Position numbers and translations under genes: made by a program. Below are positions 1 to 11,233 of a stretch of 64,000 nt of DNA, piece by piece (within the stretch, counting starts at the first letter, position 1; every line of letters starts with the position of its first letter). The notes below the pieces were generated by a model. That model made no database searches, had not been told where the DNA came from, and saw only the letters and a program-made list of their open reading frames with translations. Source of the DNA: Epichloe hybrida (lineage: Eukaryota > Ascomycota > Sordariomycetes > Hypocreales > Clavicipitaceae); the NCBI GenBank assembly GCA_019022495.1, contig JAFEKR010000007.1, positions 2,480,001-2,544,000 on the forward strand, written 5' to 3'.

Positions 1-1008
1 TTATTAATAAAACCTTTAGTACTTACTAGTATATATAGGAATAATTCCTTAAAGCTTATAATTACTAGTATATTTTATAAGATATTATTTTTCCTTAACT
101 AGAATCTTTATTACTAATTTTATAAAATATACACTAGAATATATATACTATTAATAGCACTAATAGCACTATTAAATTAAAGGAATTTCTTATTTAGCTC
201 TATAAATAGTAAGACTAACTATAGCTTTAGCTAATAAATAAAGATTATATATAAATACCTTATTAGATTAATAAGCTTATAAATAATTTAAGATACTAAT
301 ACTTAGCCTAGTAAAAATTAATACCCTATATTTCTCTATAACTTATTATATATATAAATCTATAAGAAAACTATTACTTTTTACTTAACTAATTAATATT
401 ATAAAGAGTATACTAAGGTATTAATATAAAGCTAGCTATAGAGCTTAAGGAAGGTTTTCTTTAGTATTTAAAAGAGATTTATAAATTTAATTTTTAATAA
501 TAGTTAAAGAATCTATTTATAGAGATCTTATAATACTATTAGTAATAAATAAGTACCTCTAAGGCTTATAAGGGTATTATAAGTATTATAATTATAGTTA
601 ATATACTAATAAAGGTAATATAGCCTATATAGGGTTCTTTATAGTAAGCCTAGCTTCTAAAAACACTATAAAATCAATATTATAAGCTAAAGATTATTAT
701 TAGTATTTTTATCTATAATAAATTAATTAAATAAGAGGTTATTAACCCTAAGAAATGTTATTATAGCTTATAGCTAGGTATAAACTTTACACTAGTGTAA
801 ACTTTATATAGGGACTATATAAGGTATATAGTTTATACCTAAAAATTAGTAGAATTTGCTTCTTTCTTAGTATCTAAGCTTATTTTAGGTATTTACATAG
901 CCCTAGTTAAAAAGATATATTATAAATAGGGGGGGATATAGTATTTATATAATTTAGATAAAATTCCATGAATTTCTATAGATCTTAGCTAATAAAAATA
1001 GCTAGCGC
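1..1008. repeat. TA-rich RIP-type repeat relic (left edge)
   Basis: The first kilobase is almost entirely A and T, with no long ORF on either strand, and changes abruptly to normal composition at about 1008. The composition, dense TAA/TAG stops and shared vocabulary (for example taata, ctata, aagct) match the copia relic at the right end. That fits RIP decay of a repeated element. I could not recognise any protein domain, so the class is unknown. A nested palindrome lies at 776-840. Confidence 0.75.
776..840. repeat. nested inverted repeat in the AT-rich relic
   Basis: The 11-mer AGGTATAAACT at 776-786 is matched exactly by its reverse complement at 830-840. Between them, 786-801 is a perfect 16-bp palindrome, TTTACACTAGTGTAAA. 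The structure could fold into a cruciform or mark an LTR or MITE end. In very TA-rich DNA short palindromes also arise by chance, so its meaning is open. Confidence 0.5.
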
Positions 1009-1552
1009 GTCCTGTTATGTGCATTTTGCACCCGTGCAAAGTTTGCACCGGCTCGTGGATCACACGCTTACCGGTCTGCCCCGCCACTTTGTTGCAGACG
1101 CAGCCCTTGGGAACTTCCCAGTTTCAGCGCTCCATCGTGTTTCAATCAGGCGCTAGCTGGACCGCCATAGTGGCCGCTGCCACTGTGGCTCGCCTGCACA
1201 AGCCTGTCTGTCAGTCCGACTCAGCTCCGCTGTGTCAAGCTCAGCAGGCAAGTGAGGCTGCTTCCTTGTTCGATCATGTTCATGTCATGTTTTTGGACGT
1301 ATTTTTTCTCACAGCGTATCAGGACCGAAGCCACGGCATAGCATCTTGACGACTCCAACCCACCACAACAAGCTGCCCGCGCACAGAATCATTATAGCGG
1401 TGCTTGGAGAAGAGGAAGGCGTGTTTGCGCATATGCGCGACCGCAGCTGGCAGCTCTTCGCTTCTTGAGGAGCCGTCGCCGACGGAGCACCACGAGACCT
1501 GCGAGCTACCTCGTCTTCGCAACGCGACTCCAGACGATAGCAGAGAACAAAG
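1009..1552. other. intergenic, upstream of HPR1
   Basis: Normal-composition DNA between the AT-rich relic and the Hpr1 start codon. It must hold that gene's promoter and 5' leader. I see no convincing gene; the short ORFs overlap each other on both strands and resemble nothing known. Confidence 0.5.
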
Positions 1553-4431
1553 ATGCCAGCCCTCGCCCTCGGAAACCCAGGCGTCCCGCTAGTGGCCGGC
1601 TTCCGCTCACTGCTTAACGAATTGCTCAACGAGGCGGCCGAGGTGAAGCCAGCGCCAACAATCGAGCCTACCTTGAAGAAGTCCAATTTCAGCGACATTA
1701 CTGGCCGCATATCGAGTTGTCTCTCCGGTCATGGCGCCTCTGACGGAGATGGGAACCATGGCCAAGATACTGAATATCAAGATGCCTCCAAAACGCAGCA
1801 ATTCGCCATCATCGAAACGGCAGCTCGAGATCTGTTTGGCCAGTTGATTGTAAGTGTATATGAATATGAACGTTGCTACCCGAGCTTACCACATTCTTCT
1901 AACACTCTGCCTGGCAGGCCACGACCACAATCGAATCACCCGATTTTGTCAAAATGTGGAATCTCCTTGACATTCTCTCGATCTTGTCCGATGACGGCCA
2001 ATGCGATCCAGCTCTACTGTTCTGGCTCGTGGAAGAGCTTCTGGACAGCCAGACGATTTCGGGATGCCGGAAAGTCTTTGACTACCTTGAGTCTCGCCGC
2101 GAGCGCATAACCGCCAAGCACTTCAAGCAGAAGCAGCTCGTCATTCTACGAAGTTGTAACGAACTCTTGCGCCGACTGTCTCGAGCAGAAGATACAGCTT
2201 TTTGTGGCCGGGTATTCATCTTTTTGTTTCAAAGCTTTCCGCTTGGTGACAGAAGCTCGGTAAACCTTCGTGGTGAATATCATGTCGAGAACGTCACGAC
2301 GTTTGTGGATTCGACAAAAAAGGATGAGCTGCAGGCAGAGTCCGAGATGGACGTGGATGTGCCGGCCGATACTCCAAAGTCTGCAGCGGACTCAAAGGGA
2401 GCTGGTAAAGGTGTCAATCTCGACTCCAAGGAATCTCAGAAACCGTACGATCCCGATTCTCTGTACCCGTTATTTTGGTCGTTGCAAGAAAGCTTCAGCC
2501 AGCCACTGAAGCTGTTTGAATCTGCACATTTTACCAAGTTCAGAAGCAGTCTGGATGCCACCATGAGAGCGTTCCAGGCGATACACCACGGCGAGGCTTC
2601 GTCAAGATCATTAGAAACTTCAAGGCGGGACCTGAAACGGAAACGAGAAGACGGAGAGCCTGAGGATGCCCCCGAAGCGTTTAACCCAAAGTACCTAACC
2701 AGTAAAGACTTGTTTGAACTCGAAGTATGCATCACAATCAAGTCCTAACTACTTCACCAATATCTATCTCTTACTGACTGGCTCTTGTAGATCAGCGATC
2801 TCTCATTCAGACGACACGTACTTGTTCAGGCACTCATAATAACAGATTTTCTCCTCTCCCTGACTGCACGAGCCAAAGAGAAAACCGCGAGTTTCAACGC
2901 TTCCAACAAATCGGTCATCTACAATGATCAACTAAGCGAAGATAATGTAAGTAGCACCAGGATGCAACCTCTGACGGCATTGCCTGACGATAACCCACCT
3001 TCACAGGCCAAATGGGCACTTGAGATGAAAGCCACCATCTCAGAATACCTTAAGAGGGGTGCCGATGGACCCTACTTCTACCGGATGGTCGAGACAGTTC
3101 TGGCCAGAGACAAGAATTGGGTGTTCTGGAAAATGGCAAGCTGCCCCCCGATCCAGCGAGACCCCGTTTCCGCAGAGCTCTTCATCGAAGCCCGAGCTGC
3201 GGCACAACGCTCAGCGACCAGCAAGCGGCTGCGGCCAACGCCAATGGGCTCCTTATCACTCGATTTCCTCAAAGACGATGATGACGAATCCCTCCTCAAT
3301 CAGCTCAAGTCCTCTGAACGCTATGAACTCCCCAAGCTCGAAAGCTTCCAAAGAAAGATTGCCGACGACGACTTTGAGATTGAGATGCCCACGAACGACC
3401 AGACAAGGGCGGCAGCGATAGCGGGCAAGGCCAGCAAAAGCTGGAGAGCCTTGCGAATCGCCGCACGGTCAAAGCTACCCGCCTTTGACAAAATAGACGA
3501 CCCCAAGAAAGTGGACATCATATTCCGCGAGCTGGACGACGCCGATCAGGCAGATGAGGAGGACGAGGAACCGACGGCTGCGGAGGACGACATGCCTTCC
3601 AACCGCAACGCCATCATCATCTCTGGCCCCAGAGCCGTCGGCAAATCTGCCCTGGTCAGCAAGCTATGTGAGTCGCACAAGGGTGTCTTCACCCCCGTTG
3701 TACGGCACACTACCCGCGAACCATCAGCCGGCGAAGTCAAAGGCAAAACCTTCCATTTTGTCACTGCCCAGGAATTCAATCAACTACGGGACGGAGATCG
3801 TTTCATCGAGTACGTAGAGCGCGATGGCGCAGCCTACGGCACAAGCAGCAAGGTCATCGACGCCGTTACGGAGTCAGGCAAAGTGCCTATAATCGAACTA
3901 GATCTGGAGGTATATTTACATCAACCCCCCTTCCCAGCAGACCATCCCCCCCCCCTTCCCCTTCCCCTTCCCCTTCCCCAATGTTTCTGTGGGCGCGAAA
4001 CTAACCTTCTGTCCACTTTCCAGGCCGCCCAATTTGCCAAAGACATGGGCTTCTCAGCGCGGTATATCCTCATCAAGCCCTTCTCCCAAATCACCTACCA
4101 AGAGCGCCTTTCTTCCTCCGGTCTAGGCGAGGATGCCGTGCAAACCATCATGGCACAATTACCGACAGAACTAGACGAGTCCAAGTTCGACTACGTCTTG
4201 GCCAACGAGGGTGATCTAGAGACTGTGTCTAAATCGCTGAGTGCCCGCGTTTTCGACAAAGAGAGCGAGCCAGTTGGCACGGACGGAAATCAAGTTGCCG
4301 AGGGGCACGAACACCAGGGTGAGCAGGCCGATGACGCGAACTCGAAATTGAGTGCGGTGGCGGCGAGGAGCAACGACGGAGATGATAGCATGGAGGATGC
4401 CTCTGGGAAGACGGACGTGGAAGCGGAATAA
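1553..4431 (+). CDS. HPR1: THO complex subunit 1 (Hpr1/THOC1) with C-terminal guanylate-kinase-like domain
   Basis: Encodes a subunit of the nuclear THO/TREX complex, which couples transcription to mRNP assembly and export. Five exons: 1553-1849, 1918-2724, 2791-2946, 3007-3909 and 4024-4431, giving 856 residues. Residues 1 to about 500 match the THOC1/Hpr1 family (LLDILSILSDDGQ and WLVEELLDSQ blocks). An acidic linker near 595-615 leads to a guanylate-kinase fold from about 620 to 830. Its P-loop GPRAVGKS spans 627-634, followed by an HTTREP/GEVKGK GMP-loop-like segment and FIEY and AYGT motifs. Against yeast GMP kinase, Ser34, Arg41 and Tyr50 are replaced and the lid GRG is SSG. I therefore infer a non-catalytic or altered domain. 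The last intron is a multiple of three without stops, so retention keeps the frame. Convergent with eIF5. Confidence 0.9.
3947..3979 (+). repeat. CCCCTT hexamer tract in HPR1 intron 4
   Basis: A pyrimidine-only run of C9 followed by TTCCCC units within the last intron of the Hpr1 gene. It lies between the donor at 3910 and the acceptor at 4023, and may act as an extended polypyrimidine tract. It should be length-variable between strains. Confidence 0.6.
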
Positions 4432-4979
4432 TTGTACATTACGAGAATAGGATGGGCCAGGGGCGTGAAGTATGGAAAGTGTGCGTTTGTGGAACCGGGA
4501 TAGGTAGCGTACGCACATGACGTGGCGATTGACCACCATGGCATTATTTTTTTTTTTGATCGTATGGGATAGACGGAGTTGAACCAATGAATTCGGCCGT
4601 TCTACGGACGTATACCCCATTCTTTTGCTCCCACGATGAGAAGTGAAATACAATTACATGACATGAATCGGAAGCAAAGGCAAAATGCCACGTCACAGAA
4701 TGGACTTGAGGCCTGAATGGGGGGAAACTGGTGTCATTCCGAGATTCAAAACAAGGCAGAATAGTAATAGTACTAGACTAACACATCTCAACACACACAC
4801 ACAAGTATTTTTCAAGTCCAGAGAGAAATCTTGTCAACAATTCCAATTCCAATTCCAATTCACCCTCACACCTCCCATGAACCACGATTTGTGCTCTGTC
4901 CTATCCACGGGGAAAAAAAAAAAAAAAAAAACAACAACAACAAACAGTGAAAGGAACGGAATCTTCCGGATGAGCCACA
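4432..4979. other. convergent intergenic region between HPR1 and TIF5
   Basis: Shared 3' region of two converging genes. It holds short A/T runs, three tandem TTCCAA units near 4839-4859 and a 19-base A run near 4913-4931. These suit 3' UTR and polyadenylation sequence. No gene is supported here. Confidence 0.6.
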
Positions 4980-6318
4980 TCACTCATCGTCCTCTGACTC
5001 GTCAGACTCGGCCTCCTGAAGCCAGTCGAGGAAAGGCTTGGCTGCCAGGCGAATCTTTCTGGAGGTGGTCTTGTCAGTGTACTTCTTGCTGGCATGAGTA
5101 CCCCACTTGATGACGACCTCTTCACTGATGAGGTCGTGGTGGTAGTACAGCTGAAGGACCTTGACAATCTGAGGCAGCATATCTGGGTTCTCATCGGACA
5201 GTGATCCAATGAGACGCTCAGTACCACCGAGAAGAGCCTTCTCATGACGATCAGAGCTAATAATCTGAAAGTGTTTGTCAGTGATATGTTTGAATGATGC
5301 AGAATTAAACAGTGATGGGGGTACACGAGCGACATACTTGCTTCAACATGCCGGCACGCTTAGGGATCTGTACACAGATGTTCTTGTCAAAGATGGTCTG
5401 CACGAGGACCAAAACACTGCGATGCTTGATCTCAATGCCCAATTCCTTGGCCTTGAGGTAGATGTCAATGGAGTCAACCTCGTCAATGCCACCCTTATCC
5501 TGAGACTCGCTCTGGATCCAGTCTCCGAACTCGTCGTAGATGGTGTTACCACCCTCGCCGTCGTCGTCGTCATCGCCGAGGCTAAGCTTCTGCTTAAAGT
5601 CGCCGGGAAGCTGAGCCTGGCGGGCCTTCACAGCCTCCTCGCTCATATCCACGGCCCATTCGTCGTCCTTGACCTCGAATGCAACGTCCTCAACAGCCTC
5701 AGCCTGCAACTTGTTGAACTCGCGGTCACTACCAGCATCGCCGTTCTCGTCCTCGTGGTCGTTTGAGCCATTCTCGGAGCCGTCGTCGCCGCCGCTTCCG
5801 GTACCGTTCTCGTTGGCAGTACCATTCTGCTTAGCCTTCTTGGCAGCCCTGCGCTCGGCCTTGTCTTTCTTGTTCTTCTTGCTGGGCTGATTCTTCAGAA
5901 TGTAACCACTGAGCTTGAGACGAAGGTCAACAGCTGTACGCTGACCACAAGCCTTGCAGTCGAGAAGAATGCGGTCATTCTCGATCTTGACGTCGGTTTC
6001 GGGGTTCTTGCAGCTCTTGCAGAGGACGAATTTGTTGATGAAACCATCAAGATGATCCTGAAGTTTGGCAGCCTCGTGTGCACCATTAATAATCCATCGG
6101 TCATCCTTGGGATCATGGTTGGTCATGGCACCCAATTCAAAGCCGAAATATTTGATGATGAAAGAGGCAGGTCGGGCGAGAGAAGCCGCAACGCTGGAGA
6201 CGTTGACGACAACTGTCTTGATGCCGTTACCTTTTCCTTCGATTTTGGTCTGCAGACGTTCCATCTTGTAGCGATAGAAGGCGTCGCTAACATCGCGGCG
6301 AACGTTGATGAGAGACAT
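4980..6318 (-). CDS. TIF5: translation initiation factor eIF5
   Basis: eIF5 is the GTPase-activating protein for eIF2 during start-codon recognition, and its C-terminal domain scaffolds the multifactor complex. Two exons, 6318-5338 and 5264-4980, split by a 73-bp intron, give 421 residues, the usual fungal length. The N-terminal domain starts SLINVRRD and keeps the FYRYKM segment; the conserved arginine finger is Arg16 here (Arg15 in yeast). A Cys4 zinc finger (CKSC...CKAC) follows. A low-complexity Asn/Gly/Asp linker leads to the W2/HEAT domain, which ends in an acidic tail (ESDESEDDE). The start at 6318 matches the conserved family N-terminus; in-frame upstream codons are not conserved-looking. 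Confidence 0.96.
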
Positions 6319-7621
6319 GGTGGCAGATTGTACAGTACGAGAAGACGGGGGGGCTGTCGTTTTCTGACTAGTGATGTCGTAGAAGGCGAACTTGAGGGAA
6401 GCTGGGAGGCGGCAAAGCAATCAATAATGCTCTAGGGCGACGAATTCGACATAAACACGACTCGTGGGAGACCGAAATGATTGACGAAGCTGTGGGGGCC
6501 GAGGGGAGGGATATCAGTGCTCAGCAAGATGATGTATGTTTGACATAGGGCAAGCCGGAGGGGATCTTCGTAGACAGTAAGGTAGGCATGAACTCTAGCG
6601 TTGAGTCTTCAGCCGTCAGAACTGATATTGGGGCTACAAGGCTTTCGCGGTATGCGAAATAACTGCAGCTTGAAGAGGGGACTGGGGTGAATGAGCTGAT
6701 CGTGCTGATACATAAACAGCAATGTGCGCCAGATAAGTCGCTAAGTGGTGTTTTTTCTGCGATGCAGCAAGAAGGGTTGTTATTGACAGCAGGGCAGTTG
6801 CGGTGTTGGAAATTCAACGAGGCCCTATGCAGTCAAACGAAGCCAACAAGAGTCGTAGACGAACGCGGGGGGGGGGAGGAAGCAGGACGGACGACGGGTT
6901 GATGGGACGCTGCGACTGAATTCGTACAGTCAACAGGTGGAAATGCCTTTTTTGGGGGTTTCCTGGTCGTAGCGTAAGTAGGTAATGCAACGAATTATTC
7001 GGCGATAGATGGTTCTCCGAACAACGTTGAAATTTGTTGGGTGTGCGTGTGGCAAGCGGGAGAGAAAAGTAAGAGGAGGCGACGCAGAAGGACAGAGAGG
7101 GCGACAAGCAGGAAATGTGGACTGGATTTTCTGGCAGAGATTTTGACGACGGGGTGGGTGGGGAAGGGCAGGGGGCTCTGATTCTGAATGGAAGGCCAAT
7201 GGCCAATGTAGTCCGTATTACGGAGTACCCCGTAGACGAAGGACACGGAGGCCCGTGATTTGACGGGTCAACAAGTGAATCAACCAGGTTAATCATCCAC
7301 AATCTACTTTGTACAACCGAGTGCAGACATCGCACACCATCACCATCTTTACGTGCACAAATACCTGATGACAGCGACTATACTACCGTGGTGTAGTCGT
7401 GTACGACCAGAGCAGAGCAGAGCATCGACCTGCAAACACGTGTCGAGATTAACCGGGGCTGAGAGGTTTTGCACAAAGAGTTTGCCAGTTTACTGATGAC
7501 GAGGGAGACCAACTCGGTCCTGGGGTCCTGCCAAACTTCTTTGTCGGCATGTTCCAATGTTGAAGTGGCCAGCTAACAGAGGAGCATCTACCTCGCTACA
7601 TACGTACGATTTTCAGCTTAT
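6319..7621. other. intergenic between eIF5 start and P450 stop
   Basis: 1.3 kb holding the eIF5 promoter and leader plus the P450 3' end. I recognise no gene. A TACGGAGTAC-type motif occurs at 7207-7228 inside the palindrome-like string gtccgtattacggagtac; it recurs elsewhere in the window. Confidence 0.5.
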
Positions 7622-9551
7622 TCAACATCCCTCTTTGGTATCCGTTCCTGGCAGAGCATGAAATTTAAGAAGACAGCTCTTGCCCAACGGCCGCGTGGAA
7701 ATAAGCTGGTCCGACATGGCCATTGATTCAGCGGTCATGGACGCATCCGGTGTGGTGTAATAGCGTGAATAGACGTCTCGAAGTAACATCTTCATCTCTG
7801 CAATCGCAAGACTAGCGGAGAAGTTATTAGATGGCATGCTCTCCATGTTCTTCCCCGGCAGCCCAACAAGTGGACGGCACCATGCACGCTGCAAAAACGG
7901 GCGGTCTCGACATCAACTTACTGTTTACCAATGCAGCCTCTTCCTCCATTGGAAAATGAAAAGAGCAATCGTCGTCTGTCTGCGTCTCCTTCGGCTTCCA
8001 TCCATCTATCCGGATGGAACTTCTCTGGGTCTGGGTACACATTCTTGTTCATGCGGTGCACAGAGTGTGGCTGGCAGCTGACGATTGTGTTCTCTGGTAT
8101 AGAGTAGCCGTCAACTACGCGGCCGCCTTGTGGTACCAGACGAGGCAGCGACATCGGTATAGCCGGATAGCATCGCAGTCCTTCGCACAGGACGGCATCG
8201 AGGAAGGGTAGCTGATCAATGCCGAGCTCGGGATTGTTTCGCAATTCCTCTGCCAATCGTCGCTGCAGGTGGACGGATCGGGGCTGTGATAGTGCCCACA
8301 TGAGGAAGCAGAGTGTGTCACCTGTGGTGTCGATTCCTGCAACCATGTGATCAAGACACTCTGCTGCCATGTCTATGGGATCCACGACTGCGGCTTTCTC
8401 CTCCAGCCTGCTCATAAGCGTGAAGCTCGCGGCATCGGTTCTCCTGCTCGTTTCCAACACGTAGTTGTCGGCTAGAGGCACCGATCGAGGCTTGACGAAC
8501 AACGAGAGAATGCCGGCAAAGATGCGATGCAGTGCTGGGCAGTAGTGTGAGATGAGTCGGTCTACGGAGTACGGGTTTGACATATCAGCAGATGTTTTCA
8601 AGGGAGTCGTGCTGTGCTGTCTGTATGTCTATGATGAAACAAGACAAACTCACTCTGCAAGCTGTCGTCCGCAGCAACTTGGTGCATCATCTCTTCATCT
8701 GCCTTGTTGCCGATGCAATCCGAGCCGTTGGGGTGAAACAGATGGTGAGTTACGCAGTCGCATGCATATGCATGTAGAGCTATCTTAGGGTCAGCTACAT
8801 GCTACATGCAGTAATCTGCGTAAAAATTCGCATTGCACGTACATATCTGGTGCAGTCTGTCAGCAAACAGGGTGCGCCCTAGATTCCAGTCAGGGTTTGA
8901 CTCATTCAGTCGACTCACAAATACATCTGTAGCTGAGCTGCCTGCGTCGGTGCATCGATGCAAGAATGCCCTTGATCGTTCTTGAATGCCTTCTAGGGAT
9001 GCGCGGCGCATGACGTTGGTATTCGCATACCGATCCGCGAGAATGCGCTTCCGTTTCGCATGCTATGCTACGGCCAACTAGGGCGTTAACTCATCTGGTC
9101 GTCTGAAAGTATTGTGAGCATATATCTCACATCTGCCTTGTTCAACGTGGTGAACATGGTTCTGCCATTTGTCAGCCAGCCATTCTGCACATCTCGACGG
9201 CTCGTTCTCGGCATACACGAACCTTCTTCCGAAGATCCTGAAGAGGTTATAGAAATCGGACTTGTCATATCCACTTCCTCCCGAGCAGTATATCTCCTTC
9301 AATGCCGCCCACGAAGTGAAGGACACCTCGTTGGGGGCGATTCGAACCACAGGCCCGTACTCGTCATGCAAAGCGTGTATATAAATGGTTCTGGCAGCAT
9401 TGATCTCCTTCCATTTCAAGAGCAGTGACGTGAAGAGGCTGGCGGTCGGACCGGGAAGCTTACGTAGCGGCGAAGCAAGACTTCTCGTCATGTGTACTGC
9501 TACGAGGAGGAGCGCCACGATGGCAAGATAGGCCGGCGAGAAAAGTGACAT
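7622..9551 (-). CDS. cytochrome P450 monooxygenase
   Basis: Heme-thiolate oxygenase, probably anchored in the ER membrane by a hydrophobic N-terminus (LAIVALLLVAV) followed by a proline-rich KLPGP hinge. I assign six exons: 9551-9223, 9161-9131, 9062-8919, 8783-8654, 8561-7922 and 7811-7622, giving 487 residues. Landmarks are the I-helix AGIDTT (286-291), the K-helix ExxR as EGLR (338-341), HPDRW, and the heme loop FSNGGRGC with Cys421. Exon 2 is only 31 nt. It is required to read NKAD into HAKRKR in frame and uses a GTTCGT donor. Substrate is unknown. No synthase, FAD partner or transporter lies beside it, so a cluster role is not supported. Intron 3 (135 bp) and its AAG acceptor are the least certain junction. 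Confidence 0.88.
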
Positions 9552-10920
9552 GTTGGAGGAGTGAGTGGCAGTCGTAACCGGACGAGAATTCACATGAGCC
9601 TCGTCGGGCTCTTCTTTCTTCCTCTTTTCTAAAGGGGTATGATGAAGAATGGCGAATGTGTCGGACGTGGTGTATTGCACAATTGGGTTCAGACCACCCG
9701 CCGTCTCTTATCTATGTATCTATCTACTTACTAATTATTAGTCAGGAGCAGAGATACGGCCATCTGACCCTCGGCGGCGATGACTCGGGCTGCCTACCCA
9801 CCCAGCTGAGCTGTCAACAATCCAGTCTCTTTGATCAATTGATCAGCCTGTTTCTAGGTTCTCTTCCACAGCTCAATGTGTTGTATAGGTGATGGCGCAC
9901 CCCGCAGCATCCGCTATTCCCGTACTGCCAGCAACAATTCGTTCATAGTTGATCATAGGCTTTCTGCTTGCGAGCCGCCAACCATGGAGTGCCTATCTCC
10001 CCTTGTTGGGTATTACGCTCTGTGATCCTCTGGATTCTTTTGCCGTGAGCCGTTAGAGGCATTTTGCAATCTCCTCAGTAACGTCGTGTATATAGCAACA
10101 GGGGTGATGGCGTAAAACAAGGTGGGTTGCATCACAGCCGCATTCTTCATGTGTTATCAACAGGGATGTGCTGGACGTTGTCTTGATTCCTATCACGAAT
10201 GGTGCAACCCATTGAAAAAGGGCAAGACAGATCATCGAACCCGGCGAAATTATATCTGGGCACCTGAACGAGTGGTAGATTGAACGGGCTACAGGACAGT
10301 GTAGTCACCGTGTCACGTCTCCTTGGCCGTACGGAGGGAGTTATCGTGCCGCGACGTACAAGGCGCATGTATGGCAGAGCAGATGACAACTTCAACTAGC
10401 TAACGATGCCTTCGTTTTCGCGGGATAACCAGACCAAGTCGCCGTATTCTTGCGTCTATCGACATATTCTGACCACAGTCGCTGGTAGGGAATATATCAC
10501 TCTGGGTACGCCGTCTGGGCCTTGCCAGTACCGAAAAGACGGCATCATGCTCTGCGTTGTCCAACTAAAATTAGAATTAGAATTAGCCATCAAAAAGTGA
10601 AACAGAGGACACTGACACCACTCACAACACTACTCACCGACTAATATCTGAGGAGCTATTATTTTTATAGCTAATCACAAGAGACTAAACGGCTCCTTAC
10701 CTTCGCAGGGAGTGTCCAAACGCGCAGATCCGAAGAAATAACACAACATGACTGCATCCCTGCGCATCATGGGGTAGTCCTCGGCTGACATGGTTAGGGT
10801 AGAAGACGTCTGGATTTCTGGAATACGCCGAGGGCCCACCAAGGACTAAAATAGATGGATAGAAGGAACAAATATTACGGATTACATGTAGAAGATTTCA
10901 GACGTGGTGTTTAGTCCGTA
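9552..10920. other. intergenic upstream of the P450
   Basis: Presumed P450 promoter region plus further non-coding DNA. Only short, unrecognisable ORFs occur. A TACGGATTACATG motif is at 10873-10889. Nothing else could be supported. Confidence 0.4.
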
Positions 10921-10923
10921 CCC

Positions 10924-11233
10924 GTGCCACGCCCCATCCTACACACACCCCACTGTACGTGTGGCCCGTGGGGCGCTGGCATCCGCGATGGCACTGTGGG
11001 CTGCACCGTAAGTTGTAGCACGCCGAGTCTGATAAACCCTTTACGAAGATTTTTTGCGTTTAGATTATTATTAACATACTAAAATGTCTTATTAACGCAT
11101 ATTTTATAGCTTAGATTCTACAGACTCAATATCATTAGTAGGCATGTTAGCTATTAAAGGTGTTAAAGGTGTTAAATAGTCCATTGTGGTTGTCTACATT
11201 GTAGCACTAACTAGGGTGGGGCGTGCACGGCAC
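10924..11233. mobile_element. possible small non-autonomous DNA transposon with AT-rich core
   Basis: A copy of GTGCCACGCCCCATCCTA at 10924-10941 faces a near reverse complement at 11212-11233, whose inverse reads GTGCCGTGCACGCCCCACCC. The 310-bp interval has a TA-rich core (about 11040-11180) unlike its surroundings, as expected of RIP-affected repeat DNA. TACGGATTACAT motifs sit just outside both ends (10873 and 11274). The terminal repeats differ by a 4-base gap and no clear target-site duplication is visible, so this is tentative. Confidence 0.4.

Noticed and set aside
4913..4931. A run as the tail of an inserted retroposed cDNA or LINE
   Set aside because: It lies at the convergent 3' ends of two genes and no element body or target-site duplication is visible.
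7622..9551. P450 as part of a secondary-metabolite cluster
   Set aside because: Neighbours are eIF5 and a Q-rich scaffold-like gene with over 1 kb gaps. No synthase, transferase, transporter or Zn2Cys6 regulator was found nearby.
9552..9680. Upstream in-frame start for the P450
   Set aside because: It would add a charged segment (KRKKEEPDE) before the hydrophobic anchor. The ATG at 9551 places the anchor at the N-terminus as usual for microsomal P450s.
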